Part shown: positions 46,901 through 59,117 of the stretch, in pieces
Layout of the letters: the number at the start of each line of letters is the position of its first letter
Position numbering within the stretch: position 1 is the stretch's first letter
From: Rugalucina vietnamica
Lineage: Eukaryota > Mollusca > Bivalvia > Lucinida > Lucinidae
Direction of reading: 5' to 3'
Length of the DNA stretch: 64,000 bases
NCBI GenBank assembly: GCA_964017185.1
Contig: OZ024880.1
Coordinates: 42,793,071 to 42,857,070, forward strand
Made by a program: the position numbers and the translations under genes
The notes under the pieces: generated by a model
What the model was told of the DNA's origin: nothing
What the model saw: only the letters and a program-made list of their open reading frames with translations
Database searches by the model: none

Positions 46901-49900
46901 CATCCTGAATAATCGACTGTGGTTTTGACCTTAAAGAAGTAAGACCTGTTGGTCTAGAATTATTTTGATTTTGTCTCTCTTTTCTTCTTTTCAAAGTTTC
47001 ACATTCAGAAATGACGTGACCGTCACCTTTACAATAATTGCAAAACAGCCGGGGTGAGTATGAGGATCTTTGACCTTTGTTTTCACTAGTATCTTTATTT
47101 TTAGGATTATGTGAAGGACTGGAACTATCAGCTGTTAGTCCAGCTTGTGGTTGTGGATTAGGTTGAGGAGAATTATTTCTCTGTTGAGGGTTAAATGGTT
47201 TTGACTGAGGTGTATTAGGTTTAAATTGAGGGTTAAAAGGTTTCTTGTAAGGCTTATTTACAAAAGACACCTTATGAGTCAAAGCATAATCATCAGCTAA
47301 TCGTGCTGCTACATCTAAAGTTTCTACTTCCCTTTCGTCAAGAAAAGATTTGACATCAGAGTGTATGCATCGTTTGAACTCTTCAACAAGCATGAGCTGT
47401 CTTAATTTTGCATGATCAGACTTTACATCCTTTGAAGAACACCACCTATCAAATAATTGCTCCTTAGTTCTAGCAAATTCTACATGGGTTTGGTCATGTT
47501 CTTTCCTACAATTTCTGAATTTCTGCCTATAAGCTTCAGGTACTAACTCATAAGCCTTAAGAATCAGATTTTTGACTGTGTCATAATCTGAACTTTGATC
47601 AAGTGGAAGCTGAGTGTAAATTTCTCGAGCTTTACCAATAACAACACTCTGTAGAAGCAAGGTCCAATGCTCTTTTGGCCATTTCAAATTTTCTGCTACC
47701 TTCTCAAAATGTAAAAAGTACTTATCTACCTCTTTTTCTTGAAATGGAGGAACGAGCCTGATATGCTTTGTAACATCAAATGTTTTACTAGGATCAAAGG
47801 ACACAGGAGGCATTGATTTACTGCTCAATTCAAGCTCTTTCATTTTTAAACTATACTGCAGTTTTTCTTTTTCAACCTCAATTCTTTCTTCTTGCTCTAA
47901 TTTTTCTTTTGCAAGCCTTTCTTCTAACTCTCTTTGTTTTTCTAATCTTTCTTTTTCAAGTCGTTCTTCCATTTCTCTTTGCTTTTGTTTTTCTTCTCTT
48001 TCAAATACTAATTTTTGTTTTTCAAGCTCTAACTTTTCTATTTGTATTCTTTCCTCCCTTTCAGCCTTATCTCTTGCAAGTTTTTCTTCCCTTTCAGCCT
48101 TATCTCTTGCAAGTTTTTCTTCCCTTTCTTCCTTATCTGCCCTTCTTTTTTCTTCAAACTCTAATCTTAATTTTTCCAATTCAAGATGCCTTTTTAATTC
48201 TAACTCTTTCAACTGTATGTCGGTTTGTGAGACCATAATATGAGATGTAGCTGAGGGTTCAAAAAATTCCTCATCAACAAGAAACTGAATGATAACATTC
48301 TTAATTTCACGTTTTAACATAGATGTTTTGACATCAGGTATGCTATAATGACTAGCAATGTCTAAAAGATCACTCTTTTTGGCCAAGTTTAACAGCTCTT
48401 GAGAAGGCGCAGCAATGAAATCTTCAAGTTTGAATAACATGGTTGCTTTTTGCTGGTATGACAAACAATAAATATCTTTTCAAATTCAGAATAAAATAGG
48501 TGCACAAAATGTTAAATCCCGGACGAGCCCCCAAAATCTGTTACGAACTAGCGTAACTAGACAGGTACAGCGAAAAACAACCAAGTAATTTAAACTTAAC
48601 AATATTTAATCAAACAAATAAATGCTGCAAATACATACAAACAAACAAACAGATAAGTAAATAAATAAATAAATAACTTACAAAGTTAATGTCAAATAAG
48701 TCCTTGTCCCTCAAATGTAAGTCCACAATCCAGTAACCAGAATATGAGCACATGTATATTTTAATCCACACTTTTATTCTAATCCAAAACACTAGTGAAA
48801 CAACCAAAATTATATACTTTAAATCACTTCAAATTTCTGAATACCTACGACTGAATTGGGACCTATATTTATACATCTAAGGAAATTCTCCAGGTTTCTA
48901 GAGAATGATATAATAAACTTTTCTCTAGAAAAGAAACGAACTAAACGAAAGTTCTTTTAAATTCTCCAAAGAGAATTTAGAATTCTCCAGAGAGAATTCA
49001 AGGCCGCAACGACCATCAAGGTTAAACGAGAGTCCACTAGACCCTTCGAGATCTCAGTATACATAGTCCAAATATATTTTTAACTTATGGTAAAAAAAAA
49101 CACTCACTCCATTTTCATCTGGAATTATCCACAAAGTGCTCATAGAATTTTCTATACTTCTAAATTATATAACAGTGATAAAAATAATCAATGACATTCT
49201 TCTACAAAGTTCTAGATAATAAATTGTAGAAACATAAAAAGAAATATATATTAATTAATTGGGTTACTCCCCTTTGATTATATATATATAAATTATAAGT
49301 AATAGCTTTTAAAAGAATCAATATTATTGAATCAATTATATATAACATTACTATTATGTAGTTCGCAAAATAATTTAATGGACTTTGAGTTATTTATTCC
49401 CTCCTTCGAACCTGGTGTTACAACACGGCCAAAGTCGGCGAAATACAACTACCAATTGGACAATTTGCTCGTAAATATCAAATTTTAGTGATTGTTCCAC
49501 GACAAATTTACAGATATATATTAACTGAATTGCAACTGATGTCTGTGCCAGTATTTTGTTTTCTTAGTGCCCGTTATTACCAATCTGAAGGGAAAGATAA
49601 AATGGTTACGCATTTAATCATTAAAATATGATGGGTATATTTCAAGATATGTTTGAAAACCTCTACCGGTTCAAGTCATGGTATTTAATTTTCTCTGTAA
49701 AGCGTTTTGAATGACATAAAGCCAGGAAAAAGCAAATTAAAGTATACAGAATGCTGTAATATCGTCGTCATGAACAGGAATATCATGCATGTGAATTATT
49801 GTATTACATGTATTGCATAGACGGTTTGTATTATTTCATATCAAACATTTTTGCTGCAAATATCGCAAACACGCCATTTGGAGTTAGAACACATTCAGGG

Positions 49901-52900
49901 AGGACGAGAGAATGTGACAATTAAAACTGGAGCGTAAAACTATTAACAAAAACAAAAACATGTGTTTTATGTTGATTATATTGCTATCATTCTAGTGATT
50001 AAACTCGTAACCGAATTGTTGACACAGCTTTTAATCATTATGCATGGAATGCAGTGGCCAGAGGCAACGAAATTGTCAACAGACCTCACACAATGTTAAA
50101 ATCATCTGCACACTGTATTGCTTTCCGTTACTGTGGACGAAATGGGCGGATATCTAAAAACATCCCTGCGACTGACCCACATTTTCTTCATGTAGAATGC
50201 AGTCCCAACATCTATTTTGGAGGAGGGAATAAAAATCACGATTATAAAGAAAAGTTTCTGGAAATCCTTTGGGATCCAAATATAGCAATGTCTAACTGAT
50301 AAAATAGCATTGAGAGAATTATAATATCTGTCTTGGAATCAAAATATTTTACTCGGAAACACGAGCTGCAAAAGTTTATTTACCTTTTGTTGGTCATCTG
50401 AGGACGTGAATCGGATTTCTTTTTTCAACCGCGGTTACGCATTTAAAGGTTTGTTAGCCGTGAGCTTACCGATATACCCAGTACTGGTTAGCTCCGACCT
50501 GAAATATGGTTAACAAAGACACATTTAATTGCACGACGTCCTGCATATACCAAACCTTAGTAGAGGCTAAATTGCGCTACACTTTGTTTGTAAAAAGATA
50601 TTTACGCTTGAACATGTCACTTTTTGCAAACGTCGCAGATGGCTTCTTGGTTTGGTTGTCATGGTTACAAAAGTCAGAAATATTTTGAGATATGTTTTTC
50701 TTTTCAACAACAAAAGTTCTGAATTAAGACAACATATACACTGTTCACATATTTGTTTGTTGTTACACTTAGGAAATATTGGGGTTAGAAAATGTCGTTT
50801 TGTGGTAAAAGTTTTAACGATTCAATTGTTTGGTTGCCATGGTTACAAAATTGAAAACATTTTGAGTTTTTTTTTATTCTTTGCATTTGAATGAACAAGT
50901 GTTGGTTATTAAGGCACTATATATGCATAATTCATATACACTTGTGCTGTTAGGAGATAATTTGGTTTAAAAATGACATTTTTTTTGTAAAATTGCTGAC
51001 GGTTCTATTGTTTGGTTGCCATGGTTACAAAAATTAGAAACATTTTGAGTTATTTTATTCTTTGTATTTCTAACACAAATGTTGGTTATTAATGCACTGT
51101 TTGCATAACTCATATACATCCTTGCTGTTATCAGATAAGTTTGCCCGAAAATATAATTTGTTTCTAAAATCGCTGAACTTTCCATAGTTTAGTTTCCATG
51201 GTTACGAAAAATAGAAACGTTTTGAATTATTTCATTTTGTGCTTTCGAAAAACAAAAGTTCGTCATCATTGCAACACAGACATTGTTCTTATACACATTT
51301 GTTGTAAGGAGATACGTTTGGTTTAAAATGTCAATTTTTGTTAAATCGCTAAGGGTTTCGCTAAGGGTTCCTTGGTTTGGTTGTCATGGTTACAAAAATT
51401 AGAGAGAATCAATTTCATTTATTTAGTCTTTGGAATTAAATCACCAAATGGCAGTTTACATTGTTCATATACACTTTTATTTGTAAAAAGATATATTCGT
51501 TTGAACATGTCACTTTTTGCAAAATCGCACGTGGCTACTTGATTTGGTGGTCATAGTTACAAAAGAAAGAAATTTTGAGTTATTTATTTTTTTAAAGTTC
51601 TGAATTAGGACAACATATACACTGTTCATATAATTGTTTGTTGTTAGGAAATATTTTGGTTAGAAAATGTCATTTTTGTCAAATTGTTGTGCCATGGCAA
51701 CAAAAATTATAAACCTTCTGAAATATTTTATTCTTTGCATTTCAAAAGCAAGTGTTGCTTAAGACACTATGTGCATTCTTCATAAACACTTGCGCTGTTA
51801 AGAGATAATTTCGTTCGAAAATGTCATTTTTGCAAAAATGCTGACTGTCTCATTGTTTGGTTGCCATGGTTACAAAAATTAGAAACATTTTATGTTGTTT
51901 TATTCTTTGCATTTCAAAAGCAAGTGTAGGTTTCAAGGTATTTTATGTATAACTGGTATACACTTGTGCTGTTAGGGGATAATTTGGTTTGAAAATGTCA
52001 AAAAATCAGAAGTTTGAAATTTTGATTTATGCGGTTGTACTTATGTTGCTAGGCAACACAATGCAAATTTCATTTTTCAATTTGTAATACAATTTCAAAC
52101 CAAAGGACCAATGGTCCTGTAAACGCTTACCTGAGATCTGCTTCATATACCAATAAACATATTTGAATATTATGGTATTTAACCCCAGTGCAGGGGCATG
52201 AAGCCCTTGGGCTATTTTCTTTTTTCAGAATAATCAATATTCTGTCAATTTGCCAATTTCCTGCTGATTTCCCCCATCAAATAACATTTTAAAAGCAGAT
52301 GAACCCCTGGGATCCATTTTTTTCAGAATCATTAAATTTCAGTCCTACTGCCCATTTCCTGCAAGACTTTTAAAATGACATTTTAAAAGTTTTCCCCATT
52401 CAAATGCATTGACGACCTATGTTGACCTTGCCATAAAATAGGTCAAGGTCACCACAGGGTCATGTTTTATATATACATTGTAGTACTTGAGTCATCCATA
52501 CTTCATGCAAAGTTTCGTTGAAATCGGTTCACCAGTTACTGAGAAGAAGATATTTTAAGGGTTTTTACCATATATGGGCATGGCGGCCATCCTGGTCATG
52601 TGACCTGGATTATTTATATATACATTGGTTCCCACTTCCTATAGATGCTTCATATAAAATTTGGCTTTGATTGGCCAAGTGGTTTCAGAGAAAAAAATCT
52701 TTGAAAAGTGTGTATGGACGACAGACCGGTCAAGGTCAAGAGATGACCTTGACCTAAATTAATCATATACCTTCATGTAATCCATTAGTTGTTTGCATCT
52801 ACCACTTTTCAGATCTCGGGCTGCAATAGTTTTCAAAAAATAGCTAATTTCCACTTTTCCCATTATAAGTATATGGAAACTTAAAGTTACCATAGCAACC

Positions 52901-55900
52901 AGAGTTCTTATCCGACTGGAATAAAAAACACAAATTATGTAGAGGCTACTGTCAGGAACATGTATTCAAAGTACAGGATTCATCCACTTGATAGTTTCTG
53001 AGGAGAAGATTTTTGAATGTTTTTCTCAAAATTTTGCCCTTTATGGGGCCCCAGCAACCAATCAAAATAAAGGATTAGGACAAAACTCGCAAGAAACCTC
53101 AAACACTACTCAATAAACATTTCTGCAAAAACAAAATTCAAATGTCTGCAATTTTAGCGGAAAAATAGCCGATTTCCACTTTTACCATTATAAGTCTATA
53201 GAAACTTTAAGTTGCCATAGCAACCAGAGTTCTTATCCGCCTGGAATAAAAAACACAAATTATGTAGAGGCCACTGTCAGGAACATGTATACAAAGTACA
53301 GGCTTCATACCCTTGACAGTTTCTGAGAAGAAGATTTTTGAATGTTTTTCGAAATTTTGCCCTAAATGGGGCCCCTGCAACCAATCAAAATAAAGGATTA
53401 GGACAAAAGCCACATGAAACGTAGAGGACTGTGTACTCAATAAACATTTCTGCAAAAACAAAATTCAAATATCTCCAACAAGACAGCAAAAACTGGCAAT
53501 TTTCACTTTTTCCATTATAAGTCTATGGGAAGCATAAGTTACCATAGTATCCAGAGTCCTTATCCGATCAAAACAAAAAACACAATTATTCTTTCCCCCT
53601 ACCTGTAGATGGTGTATGTGTAATATGAGAACAATCGTCCCAGCAGTTTCAAAGAAGAAGATCTTTGAAATTGTGGACGACGGACGGACGCCGGAGCATG
53701 GGTATACTATAAGCTCACCTATGAGCCATCGGCTCAGGTGAGCTAATAAAAGTCATGACATGCTATTGACATAAGTACTAATATAGATATTCTAAACAAT
53801 AATAATATATCAAATACCACCTCAAAAAGTGTCAATTTGCACGTTTTCCTTGAACGATTTTCTGCAGGTCTCGATGAATTTTTTATTTTTGGTATCCATG
53901 GCAACCGCTGTCAGAAAAAAAAAGAATGTTTTTTTTTTTGTGAAAGTTTTTTCAACAAGTTTGATTAAATGAATGTGAAATGAATGATTTCTGTGACTAG
54001 TCACTCATCGCCATCTGCATGATTCTTAGGGAGAATGTTAATTAAAATTGCTCAAAGGTTGATTTGCACACCGGAGCATTCTTGCACACTGTAGTAAATA
54101 AATTTAGCACATGCGAATTGGATTTGGGTATAAGTCAACGAGGAGTATGAGAAAACCAACAACCTGGGTTTCCGACCAGGTCCGACACAAACCGTCCTTA
54201 ACAGTCTCAAAAGACGGCTAGAAGCTTAAAATTTCGTACTTTTAGAAGATGAAACGTGACTGTACTATCTGTGTAGCGAAAACAAAGACGCTGATCAGCT
54301 GTGCAGTAACTGCACAGCTGATCAGCGTCTTTGTTTTTGCATATGTAGAAACGTTTTACTCATAATGCGGCTCCTTTGTCCATGAATAAGTAGTACCCTG
54401 TAATAAGCATCGCGTGGTGAGCGGTGCCCCCAGTAAAAAGAGCTTCAACTGCTGGTTCCTGATAGAAGTATGCAATACTGTTAGTGTCTGTACGGCCTTC
54501 ACCGTCATACGCCATAAAAGAGAAGTCTTGGTTTTCCTACAACAGAAGTTAACTCAATTAATTCTAAATTTTCTATTCCACTTTTCGATAAAATTCCTCT
54601 AAGCAAACAGAATAGCCCCAGATGGGACGCCGCATACTTCGGCGTCACATGTGGGGCTATACTGTTTGTCTACATCCCATACTTATAATGTATTAACATA
54701 TTAATTGTTTGAAGCTGTAAAAATAAGAATTAACTGATGCTAATTTATAATTTGTTTTACCTTGTTTGACAAACCAAAATTGCAGATTAGACCATAAAAC
54801 CATGCAATACGTAGCTTTTATATTCCGCGGTACCCATAGGCTATCAACGAATGTGTGGTGTCTTAGTAAGTTAAAGATACATTAGCTTGCCATTTACAAT
54901 GTCCCACGAAATATTATTAAACACTTATACTAGCGTTTGCATCTTTGTCTCGTGTTTGCATTGCTTTAAAATTGTTTATGGTTTTACTAAACATTCTCTA
55001 GGAGCTGGGTATCAGGCAAATATAAGAAGATTTGCTGCTCTGGGACGCATGTAACTCTATGGGGCGGTTAGTGTTGGAGCAATTTTAAAATGAATTCAGT
55101 GGAAGAGAAAAGTTCTGAAAATACATTCCTTACCGGTGGGTAGGGCGGCCCCTGTGGCCGAGTGGTTAAGAGCGCTGATATTTCATTATCGCACTTAACC
55201 ATTCGATCATCTCACCGCTGTGTCTGGTGTGGGTTCGAGCCCCACTCTGGCCACATGTGAGACAAGCCAAGTTCTGCTTGCGGGTGTGTCAGGTGGTTTT
55301 TCTCGGGGTTCTCCCGTTTTCGCCCCACCTACTGATTGGCCCGTCTCATATGAGCTGAAATAATCTTGAAAGGGACGTTAAACTGAATAAATAAATAAAA
55401 AAAAAAAACAAAAAAAAAAAAAAAAAAAAAACTTACCGCTGGATATACGATTTCAGCTATGTTAACAACGACGTCAAGCCCGCCTGGATATTGCTTTAAT
55501 GTCTGGTAACGATATGTCCACTGAAATGGTACCAGTGAATTGAATGAAAAATCGTCATAACTTCTTTGACGCACATATACCACAAAATTACTGATTGCAT
55601 TGGCTTTTCGTCAATGGCTTTGTAGCTTTTAAACCGTATGAAATGTAGCGTACAGACTATCGTTTTGTTTTCATTCTCTATCTAATTAATTAAGACGTGA
55701 AAGGACGGCGACGTCAAATATGCTGTCTCACAATTAAATCATTTGTTCAAAATCGACAATGCCTGATATGTATATACACGTACCTCGTTTCCTACGAGAA
55801 TACCATACTCTTCAACATCCTGAACTGCTGCAGCATAGTCCCCATTATTTATTGCTTTAAATCTGAAAATAAACTCTCAAATGGTTTTTTAGTTTATGCC

Positions 55901-58900
55901 CACAGGATGGACACCAAAACATTTGACACAGAAAAAAATCAGACGCAACCAGTCATTTCTGCATACTGTCGTTGAAAAAAAAACTGGCGCACTGAGGACA
56001 AGACAAATTTTCTGTAAATGCTCAGTGGAATGGCTCTATGCTAGCCAGTCTTTGAAACGAAGAAACGTTAATACAATGTACGAACTCGTATATCGTTTAT
56101 TGTTTCGAAGTGCGTAAATTATCATCTGATTGAAAAACGTGTGTATAAATTATCATCTGATTGAAAAACGTGTGTATATATACCTGTCGGTAGCACTGGA
56201 TCCAAATTGGATGCTTAAATGATATGCGGTAGATTTTATCATCAACAGTGCAAAATCCTATTTGTGCCTATCCTATATACATAGTACAAAAAGAAACGCA
56301 AAGTTTTGATTTTTATTTTTTTCACGTAAGTATATTATATTTTCAAAGTATAAGTGATTCTAAGGCTTTGCCATTCATATGAGAGTTTCACAACTGAGTT
56401 TCGTTGCGATTTGAAAGCGGGTGTAATGTTTAGGTGAAAACTTGTGAAATCAGCATTTTTCTCCCCAAAACACAATAAACACAAGAGAATAATTAAATAA
56501 CATTCTACTTCGAGTATGATCATTGTGGTCCAGCAGATCAAAAAAACACAAAATTAATTGAATTTCATTAAAAGAAATAAAAAATGCAGGGATTTTTAAA
56601 AATGCGTTTTATGAAAAATAACAAGCTCTTTCGAAATTCGGCATTTTGTCTCCTTTTCGGTAAATGATGTCCCTATTCCGATTAAATAATGTTAGTTATA
56701 TAAATGTGACTCTTAAAGCTTACCCTAAATTAACGTCTGGTCGTTTTTCAGAATTTTCGGTTCATTGAAAACAGTTTCTTTTGTTGATAAAATCAAGGTT
56801 AAGACAAGGATTTCGAATTTCGAATTTGATAGCATGAAACTTTAATAAAGTACTAGTATTCGATGCCAATTTAACGTAATTTACAATTTGCTAGTACCCG
56901 CGAATTAATTTTTAGACGTTCTTAAAATTTTGCCAATTTTGGTCAAAATGTAAGGTGCGTTACATTTTATGAACAGTATACAGCTGTGTTTTAGACAGTT
57001 TTATTCTTCTGAAAGAAGTGTTTACTCATATCATTTGCAGCCAAGCCCAATTTTAACGTATGACACAAAATTTTAAAGTGTGCCAGATTGACCATCGTTA
57101 TGAGGATTTTGGCCACTTATTCATGTTGTTGACTATAGCAGCCAAAGATAGCCATAGTGACGCACAAACTCAATTCTGATTTATGAAAGGCAATCAAACT
57201 GATGAAGTACCGTTTTAAGGCAAAAAAAAGTGGACATATGAGGTTTTTAAATTGTTAAAAAGGCTTTTTGCGACTTTTGTTTATGGGTACTCTTTATTGA
57301 CGCCAAAAAACATAACGTTTCCGTGTTCGAAAAAAATATGGAATTCAGTCTTCGGGTAGGAGACATGTCATTTTTCGTTTTCTGTAAATTTGAAATTTTG
57401 AATTTGCTCAAAACACGTTAAACCGCGTAACGAGTAACCACAATCTATATTATGGATAAAAATAATATATAAAATTTGGTTTCAAGGTGGGATGGGGGTA
57501 TACATTTCATAGACATGTTTTCCTGATGATGTTCATACCTGTCCATAAAAACCTTATTGAAGTATAGGGCCACACTAATGACACTGGCGGTGTTTGAGGG
57601 CTCCGTGATCTGGCGTTTCTTTCGTATTTCTCGGGCATTTTGTCCATTAATTTGGATATCTGTAAGCAACACATACAGTTAAAAAGTGATTTTACACGAA
57701 AAATGCTTCATTTTATCTGTTTTTATAAATAAGTTCACTTTCTACATTAAGGTATAAATTACATTGAATGTTTTATTTTGAGTTCAGGTGCAAAATAAAT
57801 GTATGCATTGTTTTCGAGTGGTGTTTTTTTTGCGTTCGCAAGTGTATGTGGGGCTTTTTGTTCCTGTACAGCTTTCTTTATTAATCCCATAATGATGTGT
57901 CTTTGGACACACGGAGTTGACACATGAGCATGGCGTCCTATTGAAGTGGCCCAGGCAAACAGTATAGCCCCAGATGTGACGCCACAGAAGCGGCGCCCCA
58001 ACTGGGGCATCTGTTAGCTCAGAGAAATTTCGTCATACAATGTGATGAAAATTGAAAACCACACCTATACGCATCTTAACTTACAGTGGATTCCACTTAT
58101 AATGATGGACCAGTCCATATAAAAAAATGAGCCTGTGCATGAGAAAACAAACAATTTGGGTTGCGACCAGGTCCAACACAAACCGGGCTTTACACAGAAG
58201 ATGGTTAGAGGCTGGAAATTTCGGATTGAGAACGTAGAGGAATTGTACTATCCGTGTAGCGAAAACAAAGGCGCTGATCAGCTTCGCAGTTACTACTGCG
58301 AAGCTGATCTGCGCCTTTGTTTTCGCCTATGCAGATTGTTAGTTTTCCCATGCGGCGGCTCAAATTGGTATATCAAGAATAGATGACATACCAGTGTCGC
58401 CGTCCAGTACCAAGTCTTGTCCAATGTCAGCCTCGGCACAGAAAGCTCGACCGTCTTTGACGAAGCAGTTTTCATTCCCATCGTGAAGTATACCGACCTG
58501 AGAATGAAGCTCAATTATAATATAAGCCGCCTCATGAGAAGACCAACAATGTTGTTTCCGAGCAGGTCCGACACAAACCGGCCTGTACAGTGACAGAAAC
58601 AGGCTAGAAGCTTGAAATTTCAGGTTTATGAAGAAGAAGGATTGTACTATCCGTGTAGCGAAAACAAAGACGCTGATCAGCTGTGCAGTTACTGCACAGC
58701 TGATCTGCGTCTTTGTTTTCGCATATGCAGATTGCTGGTTTTCCCATGCAGCGGCTCATATGACATAAAAAGGAGGTCCCTTTGATGGATGCTATTAATC
58801 ACGAGCTGAATTTTAATTGTGCATGATACAAAATTTGTTTACTAATATTAGAACCCCAGACACTTTGTGCTAGACCATTCGATCATCTCACCGCTGTGTC

Positions 58901-59058
58901 TGGTGTGGGTTCGAGCCCCGCTTTGGCCACATGTGAGACAAGCCAAGTTCTGCTTGCGGGTGTGTCAGGTGGTTTTTCTCGGGGTTCTCCCGTTTTTGCC
59001 CCACCTACTGATTGGTCCGTCTCATATGAGCTGAAATAATCTTGAAAGGGACGTTAAA

Positions 59059-59117
<59 letters not shown>

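Larger units (their letters stand above)
42578..49347 (-). mobile_element. Gmr1-like Ty3/Gypsy LTR retrotransposon
   Basis: A 6.8-kb element on the minus strand: 5' LTR 49347-48539, primer-binding site, gag, protease, integrase, reverse transcriptase, RNase H, polypurine tract, 3' LTR 43365-42578. It is flanked by TTAC (42574-42577 and 49348-49351), a 4-bp duplication (5 bp if the adjoining T is counted). Integrase lies before reverse transcriptase, the order known from the Gmr1-like group rather than ordinary Gypsy, while the domains themselves are Gypsy-type. The LTRs differ by eye in one base and one 21-bp length change, so the insertion is very recent. It looks nearly whole, with roughly one to three breaks. 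Confidence 0.93.
42389..50462. mobile_element. DNA transposon carrying an LTR-element insertion
   Basis: Inverted ends of about 95 bp: cacggctaacaaacctttaa on the left and its complement at 50443-50462, continuing through aaatccgattcacg blocks. Without the LTR element at 42578-49347 the unit is about 1.3 kb. No transposase was recognised; the 81-codon frame at 50054-50299 has no known motif. Superfamily and TSD undetermined. Confidence 0.7.

Noticed and set aside
47813-48238. 141-codon hydrophobic + strand frame
   Set aside because: Antisense of the charged coiled coil in the gag of the LTR element.
55147-55260. Possible tRNA gene (tggccgagtgg ... ggttcgagccc)
   Set aside because: It is the head of a SINE with a body, A tail and other copies; the stem pairing is incomplete.
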